Below, one piece after another: positions 16,601 to 23,517 of a stretch of DNA of 64,000 nucleotides. The notes beneath the pieces were generated by a model, which was given only the letters and a program-made list of their open reading frames with translations, was not told the DNA's origin and searched no databases. Each line of letters starts with the position of its first letter. The stretch's first letter is position 1. The translations under genes were made by a program, and so were the position numbers. This DNA is from Deltaproteobacteria bacterium (GTDB lineage: Bacteria; Myxococcota_A; Polyangia; Polyangiales; Houyiibacteriaceae): NCBI GenBank assembly GCA_017644045.1, contig JAEPMI010000003.1:620001-684000 (forward strand), read 5' to 3'.

Positions 16601-18294
16601 CACTGAGCGCGACCACGTTGGATAGAACGCAGGCGGGCAAGGCGCCCGTCCACGCCCGAAGCGTCGAGCACCCACCAAGCCATCGCATAGTCGCGAAGTA
16701 GGTCGTGCCTAAATGCGAACTGGCCAGCGCCAGTTGGTTCAAACACTCCTTCAGAGCACAGTTCGCTTGCGGCTTGGGAATGTCCTGACCCGTGGTGCCG
16801 CCACAACCCCTCAGACTCGCGCTCGCAGATCTCGAGTAGCAGGCTACGACGTTCGGTGTTGGCCGCCAGGCCCGCCCCAAACACGCGGCTTTCCCAGTAT
16901 GCTGTCAGCAGCGCCGTTCGGTTGCGCGCGACTGAAGGTTCTCGCCCCGGCAGCCGTAGGTAGAGGTCCAGAAGGAGGGGTGAGGACAGTACCTCGACGA
17001 GCGCTGGATCAGCAGTCTCGTCGCCGAGTGCCTGTAGTACGTGAGCTGAATCCCAAGCCTCGAGACGAACTGTCTGCCAGCGCTTGACCAGTGGGTCGCG
17101 AAAGCCCCGCCAGGTGACTTCCCGACATGCCACCACGATCCGCGTACCGCCACGCGACGTTCGCGACAACGCGCCCACAACGGCCGCAGGGTTAGGAGCG
17201 TGTTCAAGACCGTCGACGGTGACCAATAGCGACGACCCATCCACATCGGCGAGAAACGCGCCCAGGCCCAGAGCGGCCTCCAGATCTTGGGCCCGCAGTC
17301 CGGCCAAGTCAGCACCCCGTAGGACCGCCACCCTGTCGCCGGCGGCACGCGCCTCGGCACCCAGCTGCTGAATCACGACCGACTTGCCGAGGCCCCCTGC
17401 TCCGACGATGGCAGCCAGCGCTGGGGTCACCGCCATGCTGTCTGCGGCGTGTGGCTGCACTGCTCTCCAGTCTCGGTAGTCAAGCCCTCCCTTGGCGGGT
17501 CGGTCGGGAGCAGGACTCAGCATTGAGCTCAGCAGCTTGGCTTGCGTGCGCTCGACGTGGGCTATGCGGTCGAGCACCTGGACGTGGGACAAGAAGTCGT
17601 CAGCAGTGAAACGGCGCTCCGCATCACTTTCGGCGAGAGCCTTCTCGCCGACGAATCCGAGCGCCAACTCACGGAGTTGCCGAACACCTAGGTCCACTGA
17701 CAGGAGGCCGAGGTCCCGTTCAATTGCAGCACGTAGCGACTGCCGTCCGAACTCCTCGAACAGCTCGAAGTCGGCCAGCAGCTCCCGCGCCTTATCCTGC
17801 GATAGCGGTGCGCCCGACGCGCCGTCATCCGGCGCAGTGAGGAGGTACAGGGCTTCTTGTGCAAGTCGTTCCGCGGAGGTGACGCGAGGCACGTTCGCGG
17901 GGGTCGCCGACTTTGACTCTGACGAGAGGGCCCGCCAGTAGGCCAAGTTGTCGGGTGGGTTGTCGGAATCGATTGCCAGCCTCACGATCAACCGGCTGCC
18001 GGGACTGCTCTCCAATGTCTTGCGAACTCGCCTCCAGAGTGCCCGGCGGTCCCTTGCCTCAACTGCCCCTGACTTCACCTCCTCTGCAACGGTTCTGGTT
18101 CCCTCCTGTACCAGGTCCCATTCCGGTTCGGACGTGCCGTCGACCGAGTTCTCAACAGAGAAGGAGGGGGAGCTAGGCCGCTGCTCCCCGCGTGCCTCAG
18201 CGGCACGCGCGCGCACTAGGAACCGGACCATGCGCTGGATCTGCAGAAGGTCCTGAAAAGCGAACCCTCCACGAGCTGTGCGGCCTCCACTCAT
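13687..18294 (-). CDS. STAND NTPase with N-terminal Cap4/PD-(D/E)XK-like nuclease domain (Avs-like)
   Basis: A 1535-aa protein. The start 'MSGGRTARGGFAFQDL' matches the opening of Cap4/DUF4297 nuclease domains (small residues, Arg-Gly-Phe, Gln). Asp60 ('EWDLV') and Glu72-x-Lys74 ('AEEVK') form a candidate PD-(D/E)XK site. A P-loop NTPase follows: Walker A GAGGLGKS at about 298-305 and Walker B 'LLVTVDGLEH' with Asp361. About 900 helical residues follow with no clear motifs, consistent with a HEAT/TPR-like sensor. This nuclease-STAND-sensor order is that of AVAST/Avs antiviral proteins, in which phage-protein recognition triggers nuclease-driven abortive infection. The ATG at 18294 is preferred over a GTG at 18327. 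It lies 138 bp downstream of the Shedu-like gene on the same strand. G+C is visibly low. Confidence 0.78.
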   Translation of the reverse strand: MSGGRTARGGFAFQDLLQIQRMVRFLVRARAAEARGEQRPSSPSFSVENSVDGTSEPEWDLVQEGTRTVAEEVKSGAVEARDRRALWRRVRKTLESSPGSRLIVRLAIDSDNPPDNLAYWRALSSESKSATPANVPRVTSAERLAQEALYLLTAPDDGASGAPLSQDKARELLADFELFEEFGRQSLRAAIERDLGLLSVDLGVRQLRELALGFVGEKALAESDAERRFTADDFLSHVQVLDRIAHVERTQAKLLSSMLSPAPDRPAKGGLDYRDWRAVQPHAADSMAVTPALAAIVGAGGLGKSVVIQQLGAEARAAGDRVAVLRGADLAGLRAQDLEAALGLGAFLADVDGSSLLVTVDGLEHAPNPAAVVGALSRTSRGGTRIVVACREVTWRGFRDPLVKRWQTVRLEAWDSAHVLQALGDETADPALVEVLSSPLLLDLYLRLPGREPSVARNRTALLTAYWESRVFGAGLAANTERRSLLLEICERESEGLWRHHGSGHSQAASELCSEGVFEPTGAGQFAFRHDLLRDYAMAWWVLDASGVDGRLARLRSIQRGRAQWGAVREVLSRLRDNNGGLIELQDLLGRCLIDGDTRLRGAVADALAELPANVAPKLSTLEQILAGDGRMSTTLGRVLDGARLHTNRSWLRWLSELPDDVGWAERQPWLDDGMLLKIAALSEVLDRQVKDVHDRDLAAVAQRLRNWSSAPKFEQLRTDVNGGVWRSLIRTAFKHAATDRTLAWASSLTSGWHARLGILDELPTIAGRGRRLDSTTLLNVFLAAAGLVEVNGVYVSDVGAPPLPNGEYSIIEKALLSKGRGLLYLAPESFVSVAAGLVAGSAEERLREWRVHLAAIATALPAPPTSEAPATKYHLARDKVRTDLLPAVPAPSKFTPLVRDAGIDGRGQALGPHYQHLRQALGSLFDRDPAGGDLRGSFLRPVLRSRSALARHLLLGALIRRPQHHELLDEILFEERAYHEPSLTKPLHEAIKVRWRMLTPGGQHRIKNLILGTVRSEHCNGVYVAGRLAMAVPDTDRSEELGTLVGVAELAPPPVAGEGATEVTWGAPTPQWPRVDAMSKESLAKWRELAGVVYERTPVAGREILRLVESVLNEDLPNPRSPQDSWVLSVVRDALAGLRRTDPEIRPPRELLSRLAEWTLGLCEVLEPYDALRDGSGDESGQEPDLDSPYWRALRATDEILARDEMRGAATCRSSLLAELHRLIGGGDPVLIGGALSTIRAYNWACTIESRELLESALDRQMPNSGIRAALWLLRVIPYERHIHILSTWIQEMGSLPNAGTGLREIGEFVGVAAVHRDADNEALPHRDWALSFPSVGPLADNGHRARFAAAITFGAKDALLAGNSTLDDFASLATRMAEVRETCMGVEDDGFVIFLLHPLAHALEGKEHHHEPSEIWARLQPIVQRLMATGAAQDVHAVVFALRERAVVDELGSTTLSPLLSLAADRARSEEDITTWTAANSWCEILNYVCELAGHLAEVGSQEAKELVHECLQEWADRGHSKALETLARVRST

Positions 18295-18432
18295 GCCTCT
18301 TGGTTGACCTGAAGTCCAGGGCCGCACCCGCCGACTGCTTGGCTGCTGCTCCTATCTACCTTGACCACAATCATGGTTGCGTCACTGCCGATGTTCTCCG
18401 GGACTGCATCCTTAGCTCTCCACTCCTCGTCG

Positions 18433-19821
18433 CTACCTTGGAGGAGATTTTTTGCCGCTCTCCTTGGAGCGGATCCGCTCGGAGCGCTTTGCGGACTTCT
18501 TCTTGGTGACCTTCTTCTTGGTGACCTTCTTCTTGGTGACCTTCTTCTTGGTGACCTTCTTCTTGGTGACCTTCTTCTTGGTGACCTTCTTCTTGGTGAC
18601 CTTCTTCTTGGTGACCTTCTTCTTGGCGGCCTTCCTAGCGGTCTGCCTGGAGGGGCTCTTCTTGGCGGCGCGCTTCTTGGCACTGTTCTCGTCGGTGCTC
18701 TTCTTGACACTCTTGGTCATGCGAGTCTCACCATCTATTAGGCGTTCGCCCGCACTAGACATTAGCTCAAGGAGGTGCTCCGCTTGCGCTAGTAGCTGAT
18801 CGTACGACATTAGGCCCATGTGGGCAGCCTGTAGAGCTCGGCTGGTAAATGCCCGCCGCTGCTCGGCGTCGAGGCTGTGACCGATCAGCAGTCTACATCG
18901 CGGAGCCTCAAACCGGAGGCCCTTCTCACGGTTTAGGTAATCCCGCCACTCCCGCACAAATGCGTAGTATCCACAGGCTTGATTCCATGCGTCGTTGAAG
19001 TTCGAGCCGAACGTCCCGTCTGACTTGAACAGTTTCAGGAACGGCTGCTTGATTTCAATGACGTCACGACATTCGTCGGATGCCCGAACGCCGGTGAAGT
19101 CGGGTATACGTTTGTCGTCCAGGGGCCTATGGCGATGTATCGCTTTGTATTCTCCGCCAAGCATCCACGGGTGAGCCTCAAGTAGCTCCTGGTACTCACT
19201 CTCGGCTGTGACTTGATCTTTCAACAGTTTGCGGAGTCGTTGTAGCCCGGTAGCCATCTCATCTAGCCGCTTTCGACCAACTTGCTTGGCGGTAGCGTCG
19301 GGACTCACTAAATCAAGCAGCATCAAGAATTGCTGAGCCAGGACCTCGCCGAGGGGAAACGTGCGCTTGGGCGCGGTCACGTCCAGAGGTCCGAGATCAT
19401 AGAACAGGCTTCGGCGCCATTCATGGGCCATGACCAGAATCACGCCAGAGGTCGCAGGGACTTCCACGCCCAGGTCAACTGACCTCAGTCCCTTCATGTC
19501 CTGAAGGTAGACCGGGTCGCCTTCCTCAACAGCCCGACCAGGCGCGGTGGCCATGCCCACGACCTTCAGCTCCCTGCCGAGGTATGCCGTCCCCTCGAGG
19601 TCATGGTTGATGGTCACCAGCAGGGTGCCGATGTTGGCGGGGTTGGGCAGCCCCGGAATATGCACGAACACGGTCCGCTGGAACTGCTCAAGCCGGTGCT
19701 GAGTCCGCTCGTAGGCAGTAGGCGGTATCAGTTCCCGTGTCAGGACCTCCGCCATGTTCCCGTCCTGAACCCCTGTGAAGAAACCGACCAAGCGTTCGGG
19801 AAGCTTGAAGGTTATCGGCAT
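18433..19821 (-). CDS. Shedu-family (DUF4263) nuclease with Lys-rich repeat tail
   Basis: A 462-aa protein. Residues about 205-345 match the Shedu/DUF4263 nuclease: 'EYQELLEAHPWMLGG', then 'IPDF' (Asp241), 'VIEIKQP' (Glu256-x-Lys258) and 'NQACGYY' (Gln281), a complete PD-(D/E)XK set. Shedu proteins are single-gene anti-phage nucleases. The N-terminal 200 residues are the family's variable sensor region. Residues about 370-462 form a highly basic tail with eight perfect VTKKK repeats, resembling bacterial histone H1-like or Ku/topoisomerase tails and probably binding DNA non-specifically. The ATG at 19821 was chosen because the upstream extension runs into repeat DNA. It is likely co-transcribed with the STAND nuclease gene downstream. 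Confidence 0.8.
   Translation of the reverse strand: MPITFKLPERLVGFFTGVQDGNMAEVLTRELIPPTAYERTQHRLEQFQRTVFVHIPGLPNPANIGTLLVTINHDLEGTAYLGRELKVVGMATAPGRAVEEGDPVYLQDMKGLRSVDLGVEVPATSGVILVMAHEWRRSLFYDLGPLDVTAPKRTFPLGEVLAQQFLMLLDLVSPDATAKQVGRKRLDEMATGLQRLRKLLKDQVTAESEYQELLEAHPWMLGGEYKAIHRHRPLDDKRIPDFTGVRASDECRDVIEIKQPFLKLFKSDGTFGSNFNDAWNQACGYYAFVREWRDYLNREKGLRFEAPRCRLLIGHSLDAEQRRAFTSRALQAAHMGLMSYDQLLAQAEHLLELMSSAGERLIDGETRMTKSVKKSTDENSAKKRAAKKSPSRQTARKAAKKKVTKKKVTKKKVTKKKVTKKKVTKKKVTKKKVTKKKVTKKKSAKRSERIRSKESGKKSPPR
18496..18630. repeat. 15-bp tandem repeat encoding (VTKKK)n
   Basis: Eight perfect tandem copies of CTTCTTCTTGGTGAC (18496-18615) plus one variant copy (18616-18630). The unit is a multiple of three, so copy-number change by slippage would lengthen or shorten the Lys-rich tail of the Shedu-like protein without a frameshift. 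The perfect nucleotide identity of the copies points to recent expansion. Confidence 0.95.
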
Positions 19822-19960
19822 GGACTTGAGGATAGATGATTGGGCGAGAGAGCAGTAGGGCCTCCAATGCGGTTCCAATGCTGCGTTCCGTGCACCCCAT
19901 GTCGGCGTCCGCAGAGAGCGAAGATAGGAGCAGGGACTGGTCCGCTGAGTCGCACAAACG

Positions 19961-19994
19961 ACGAAAGGGTGGCTCCGCGGAGCCACCCTTTCGT
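19961..19994. repeat. Dispersed palindrome copy 7 (34-bp form)
   Basis: ACGAAAGGGTGGCTCCG followed immediately by its reverse complement: a perfect 34-bp palindrome without a spacer. It is the extended form of the dispersed element, also seen at 25693-25724 and, with one base missing, at 23457-23489. It lies 22 bp beyond the end of the dehydratase fragment. There is no T-run, so it is not a classical intrinsic terminator. Confidence 0.9.
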
Positions 19995-20015
19995 ACGTGA
20001 GCCAGCGCTACCGCG

Positions 20016-20674
20016 TCACGCCATCACAGGCAGACCACCGCTCTTCTCCGCCCGCGGCATCGGCGCGCTCTCGGCCTGCGCCACGCTCCGCTGCTGCGCC
20101 TCGGTCAACTCCACGGCCTGGGCCAGGAGCTTCTCGAACATCTCCCGCGTCCGCGGGTACTTCTCACCGACCTCGGCCGCCGCGAAGCGGACGATCGCCG
20201 GCAGGTACGGTACGACCTTGCGGACGCTGCCAGCCTTCTGCGGGAAGGTCTTCGTGGCGAAGGTCCGAGCGCCTTCCACCGTGCGGCGTGCGCGAACAGC
20301 AGCCCGGCCCAAACGACCCTTGCCGATGTACGGCGCGACCTCGTGCACGAGATCCGCGGCGGTGCCGGCGGCGCGATGCGGCGGCAGCGCGAACGGATGG
20401 TTCATCCGCGGGTGCTCGCGCAGGTACTCACGCACCTGCTCTTCGGTCACGCCGTGCTCCTCGAGCGCCGCGGCAAACTCCTCATGGGCGCGCTGGCGGG
20501 CCTTGAAGAGGTACATCTGCACGCGGGAGTAGAAGTTTACGGCGCCGTCGCCGTTGGTCTCGACGGGGCAGAAGATGGCGTCGGGGTAGAGCTCGGTGAT
20601 GACCGACTGCACGCCGTCGCTGACGCCGCTCGAAGGCATGCAGCCGAAGGGCTTCACGCTGAGGGTCATGTGGC
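20016..20674 (-). pseudogene. 3' fragment of 2-hydroxyacyl-CoA dehydratase gene
   Basis: This encodes the last ~218 residues of the intact dehydratase component at 25747-27666 ('MTLSVKPFGCMPSSGVSDG' to 'GLPVMA') with only a few differences (for example 'RAHEEF' for 'RAQEEF'). It lacks the 5' two thirds of the gene, and its upstream end fuses abruptly to unrelated sequence. An in-frame extension to 20753 exists but reads through the barstar-like gene. The reading frame is unbroken, suggesting a recent event, but the fragment has no credible start signal or complete domain, so it is called a duplicated remnant. Confidence 0.85.
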
Positions 20675-21441
20675 TACGCCGGGAGCACCCGCAGGAGTGT
20701 CTCAGTGTCGAGGTCCATTGGGTCAATGGCTTCCAATCGAATCCGTCGTCCACTCCCCAGCCGCACCTCGAGCCACTGCTCTCCCTCGCTGCCCCGAGCT
20801 TCGACCCCGGTGACGACCTCTCCCACGAGGGCGTGCTCTTCGGCGATGTTGCGAACTACGTCGCCGTCCCCCACGTCCTCTCGGCTGTCCGCCTGCCTCG
20901 GCTCATCAAGGGAGTCCCAGAACGTCGTCCCTGCGCTGATGTAGAACGCATGCCAGACCTCACCTTCGAGACCGATGCACAGACGCCAGCATGCTCCACC
21001 CGGCGACTCGAAGGCCTCGGCAGCGTGGATCACCGCGCCCTTGAGCTCTTCCGAGATGAATGACTCATGTTGATAGAGGCCGACGAAGCCGTTCTCCATC
21101 TGGCCAGGCTGGAAGAAGCTAATGGTCACCTCACTGCCTTCGGACTTCGCGTCCCTGCCGATCTCTCGGAGCGCTTCGAGGAAGGCTGGAGACTTCGCTT
21201 GGAGCTTCTCCGTGTTCAGTACCTCGATGAAGCAGGGCCTCCCCGGCCGACCAGGGCCGCCGGCGATGGCGTCCCGAAAAGCATCGAGGTTCCGCCCGAA
21301 GAACTCGGCGTTGACGGTCGGCACTCGCGCTAGGTAGAGCTGCCAGAACTCTTTCTGAGTTGCGACCTGCGAGCACTCCAGCACGTAGACGGGACGCCAG
21401 CCCGAGTGGTCCACAGGGGTCTTCACGCCGTATCCCACCAC
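20674..21441 (-). CDS. Barstar-family (RNase inhibitor-like) protein
   Basis: A 255-aa protein. Its N-terminal ~115 residues match the barstar fold: 'FWQLYLARVP', 'FFGRNLDAFRDAIAG' (compare barstar YYGENLDALWDCLTG), and 'FLEALREIGRDAKSEGSEVTI' (compare VLQVFREAKAEG..ITI). Barstar inhibits the RNase barnase, so this is a candidate immunity or antitoxin protein. The C-terminal half is unrecognised. The likely start is the GTG at 21441, overlapping the upstream gene by 19 bp, so translation is probably coupled. The stop codon sits exactly at the breakpoint of the 720-bp repeat. No barnase-like toxin was seen nearby. Confidence 0.72.
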   Translation of the reverse strand: MVGYGVKTPVDHSGWRPVYVLECSQVATQKEFWQLYLARVPTVNAEFFGRNLDAFRDAIAGGPGRPGRPCFIEVLNTEKLQAKSPAFLEALREIGRDAKSEGSEVTISFFQPGQMENGFVGLYQHESFISEELKGAVIHAAEAFESPGGACWRLCIGLEGEVWHAFYISAGTTFWDSLDEPRQADSREDVGDGDVVRNIAEEHALVGEVVTGVEARGSEGEQWLEVRLGSGRRIRLEAIDPMDLDTETLLRVLPA

Positions 21442-22067
21442 CGCTCGGCTTCGTCGTCCGGGGAGTCGGGCGAGGCGAAGAAGAAGGGGACTCCGAGCTC
21501 CTTCGCTAGATCGTCTCCGATCTCTGTCGCCTTTGCGGCCTCGGGCCAGCTAGGAGCCTTTCCTGCGAAGAGCCGCGCGTCTCCGTCTTCATCCGCGAGT
21601 GTCGCTAGGTGCACTTCGCCGAACGGCGTATCGCCGTCGTCGATTCGGGTGATGGCCAGCAGGACTACGAACCACCCGTGCGTGTCGCCGTCCCAGAGGG
21701 CTTCTATGGCGACGACTCGTTCCGCGTGTGGGCCCGCAGCCTGGCGAACCGCGTCGAGAGTCACCTCGGCGATAGCAGGGCGTAGGCGGAGACCGAGATC
21801 GCGCCGGCGTTCATCCACGATCTGCTGCGCGATGCCCAACGCGAAGTCGTCAGGCGCGGCCTGCTCGATCACATCGAAACACCCCAACCGGTCATCCCTA
21901 CGGAGCAGTGTGTCGACTCGCTTCCAGTCGTCCTGGGTGAGCGTTTGTTTCACCCGCTCGATTGTGCAGCGTCTACATGGCCCCTGGTCCGGATGGGTCG
22001 AGCTCCAACGCCCGCCGCAGACGGCGCATCGGAACTTGTACGGCAGGTCCAGCATCATTTGGAGCAT
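21423..22067 (-). CDS. Hypothetical protein with N-terminal zinc-ribbon motif
   Basis: A 214-aa protein. A short Cys cluster near the start ('CAVCGG' ... 'PCRRC') looks like a treble-clef or zinc-ribbon site. The rest is alpha/beta ('DDFALGIAQQIVDERRRDLGLR', 'HGWFVVLLAITRIDDGDTPFGE') and matches no family I know. The ATG at 22067 is chosen; a TTG at 22094 and ATGs at 22058 and 22055 are alternatives. It overlaps the barstar-like gene by 19 bp and forms an operon with it. It could be a second immunity-type protein, on context only. Confidence 0.6.
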   Translation of the reverse strand: MLQMMLDLPYKFRCAVCGGRWSSTHPDQGPCRRCTIERVKQTLTQDDWKRVDTLLRRDDRLGCFDVIEQAAPDDFALGIAQQIVDERRRDLGLRLRPAIAEVTLDAVRQAAGPHAERVVAIEALWDGDTHGWFVVLLAITRIDDGDTPFGEVHLATLADEDGDARLFAGKAPSWPEAAKATEIGDDLAKELGVPFFFASPDSPDDEAERWWDTA

Positions 22068-22105
22068 AGCGCGTCGTGCTCGTCGCTCCTCCAAGAGCCA
22101 AGAAT

Positions 22106-22200
22106 TGGCTCCGCGGAGCCACCTCTCGTGCGGCGCCGGAGCTACCGAGTCACGCCATCATCGGCGACACCAGCGCTGCTCTCCGCCCGCCGGTCGGGCG
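22106..22200. repeat. Degenerate copy of the dehydratase 3' end, with palindrome copy 8
   Basis: Begins with the palindrome TGGCTCCGCGGAGCCA (22106-22121), then continues with recognisable but diverged counterparts of the dehydratase 3' end: CTACCGAGTCACGCCATCAT and CTGCTCTCCGCCCGC. Homology ends at about 22200, immediately before an ATG. It is in the same orientation as the 720-bp repeats and separates two divergent payload genes. Confidence 0.7.
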
Positions 22201-22239
22201 ATGGTGACACCACTCTGCTATCCCGTGCTCGTGACCGAA

Positions 22240-22692
22240 ATGGACGAGTCGAAGCTCCGTTCCCTGCGCACCGTGCGCAGCTGTCCCGCGGCGCGCTTCA
22301 GCTACGAGTGCCCAAAGCAGTGGACGGACCTCGCGGAGACTGATCAGCCAGATGTTCGGCATTGCAACGCCTGCAACGAGTCGGTCTACTTCTGCCGGAC
22401 CGATGAGGAGACGATCGCTCGAGCCATCGAGGGGAAGTGCGTTGCTCGCGCCGAGCCAGATCCCGGCGGGCTCCGACCGCCCGTGCTCGGTCGGGTGTCA
22501 CCACCAACAGCTGCCGAGATCGAGGCGCTCGAGTGGTCGACGCGGGAAACGGCCATCGAGCGCTCGTTGAGCTCCGAGAAGCTCGGCGACGACCGGCGAT
22601 GCCCGAGCTGCAGCTATCCGGTGCCCGACTGGCGGTCCCGGTGTTTCGTCTGCCACACGCACGTCGGGCTGCCGGTTGGCGACGAGAGCTGA
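22240..22692 (+). CDS. Small double zinc-ribbon protein
   Basis: A 150-aa protein with two Cys clusters. The first ('CPKQWTDLAETD', 'VRHCNACNESVYFC', 'GKCVA') is a pattern I recognise from small uncharacterised proteins that recur in myxobacterial and other large genomes. The second ('RRCPSCSYPVPDWRSRCFVC') is a classic zinc ribbon near the C-terminus. It has no signal peptide or membrane segment. The start is at 22240, or possibly an in-frame ATG at 22201. Function is unknown; protein- or nucleic-acid binding through zinc ribbons is the usual inference. Confidence 0.6.
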   Translation: MDESKLRSLRTVRSCPAARFSYECPKQWTDLAETDQPDVRHCNACNESVYFCRTDEETIARAIEGKCVARAEPDPGGLRPPVLGRVSPPTAAEIEALEWSTRETAIERSLSSEKLGDDRRCPSCSYPVPDWRSRCFVCHTHVGLPVGDES

Positions 22693-22710
22693 CCAGTGGT
22701 GGTGTCCCCC

Positions 22711-22785
22711 GACGAAGGGGGCTGCGTGAAGCGACCTCTCGTGCGTGCGCCAGACCTAAGCGCATCACGCCATGCTGAGGCGCCG
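22711..22785. repeat. Strongly degenerate copy of the dehydratase 3' end element
   Basis: GACGAAGGGGGCTGCGTGAA then GCGACCTCTCGTGCG aligns with the palindrome GACGAAAGGGTGGCTCCG/CGGAGCCACCTTTCGTG. It is followed by GCGCATCACGCCAT, matching GCGCGTCACGCCAT near the dehydratase stop. Orientation is as in the other copies. It lies between two rightward payload genes. Confidence 0.5.
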
Positions 22786-22802
22786 TAGTAGCCTTTGCCG
22801 CC

Positions 22803-23447
22803 ATGACGGACGGCGAAGGCGACGGGGGGAGCTTCGAGTTCAACTGGAGGGGGTTGGCGGTGACGGTCGCATCGGTCGGGGTCCTGGTGGGGGCCGTCTA
22901 CACGTGGCCTCTGTTCGAGGAATGGCGCAACCAGGGAGCGCTGTCTGGGCACGGAGATCCCATCCACGCACCCGATTCGGAGACCGCCCGCCGAGCTCGT
23001 GAGCAGCTCGCGCTCGAGGAGATGGCCCAGCGTGCGGCCGAGTCCGAGGGTTCCGGGCTGCCGGACTCCCTCGATGTTGGCTCGCTCACCAGCCAACGAG
23101 ACGCCCTGGATGCAAGCCATGCTTTCGAGCTGGAGGGAGCGGTCAGGGCCTTCGCTATCGCTGACGATGCCCCGAACGACTGGTTCGTTGGATTCTATCG
23201 CCGCGGAGAGGAGGGGTTCGAGCGGTTCGGACCGATCTTCGCGCCGACCGGCTACGATCCGCCCGCGCTCGCCGGCGAACCTCCGCAACTCACGATGCGC
23301 CTCAGAGCGCTGGACGTGCCCTTCGTCTTCCGCGTGTCGGACGATGATGTCAGCTTCGATGCGGTCGGTGTCGAAGCGGACTGCATCTCTGGCTGCGCGG
23401 ACGGCGATCCGGCCTCTCGTATCGAGCTTCGACGGCCGGAGCCTTGA
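22803..23447 (+). CDS. Hypothetical single-pass membrane protein
   Basis: A 214-aa protein. A short acidic N-terminus is followed by one hydrophobic segment ('GLAVTVASVGVLVGAVYTWPLF', about residues 17-38), then a soluble domain of about 170 residues. The segment is not followed by a signal-peptidase site, so an N-terminal anchor with the domain outside the cytoplasm is likely. The soluble part includes 'PNDWFVGFYRRGEEGFERFG' and two late Cys residues ('VEADCISGCAD') and matches no family I recognise. It is flanked on both sides by copies of the array's repeat. Confidence 0.6.
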   Translation: MTDGEGDGGSFEFNWRGLAVTVASVGVLVGAVYTWPLFEEWRNQGALSGHGDPIHAPDSETARRAREQLALEEMAQRAAESEGSGLPDSLDVGSLTSQRDALDASHAFELEGAVRAFAIADDAPNDWFVGFYRRGEEGFERFGPIFAPTGYDPPALAGEPPQLTMRLRALDVPFVFRVSDDDVSFDAVGVEADCISGCADGDPASRIELRRPEP

Positions 23448-23449
23448 CC

Positions 23450-23505
23450 CCAAACGACGAAAGGGTGGCTCCGCGGAGCCACCTTTCGTGAGCCAGAGCT
23501 GAAGC
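23450..23505. repeat. Array repeat copy with palindrome copy 9
   Basis: Begins with CCAAACGACGAAAGGG at the same boundary as the two 720-bp copies. It carries the long palindrome with a single base missing from its right arm (23457-23489), then GTGAGCCAGAGCTGAAGCGCC, after which homology fades. It lies in the 70-bp gap between two convergent payload genes. Confidence 0.75.
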
Positions 23506-23517
23506 GCCAGGCCAGTT

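Larger units (their letters stand above)
19955..20674. repeat. 720-bp direct repeat, left copy
   Basis: Matches 25686-26405 in the same orientation and at exactly the same length, with scattered substitutions. It begins at CAAACGACGAAAGGG, includes the 34-bp palindrome, and covers the 3' third of the dehydratase gene. Homology stops at GTCATGTGGC, where the barstar-like gene's stop codon begins. Together with the right copy it brackets about 5 kb of unrelated genes. Confidence 0.9.

Noticed and set aside
18496-18630. Tandem repeat considered as a CRISPR-like array or minisatellite outside genes
   Set aside because: Units are contiguous 15-mers without spacers and are in frame inside the Shedu-like gene, so they are a coding repeat.
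20016-20753. Considered an intact 245-aa gene
   Set aside because: The first ~27 codons are the reverse strand of the barstar-like gene's 3' part and the rest is a partial copy of the dehydratase; no complete domain or start signal exists.
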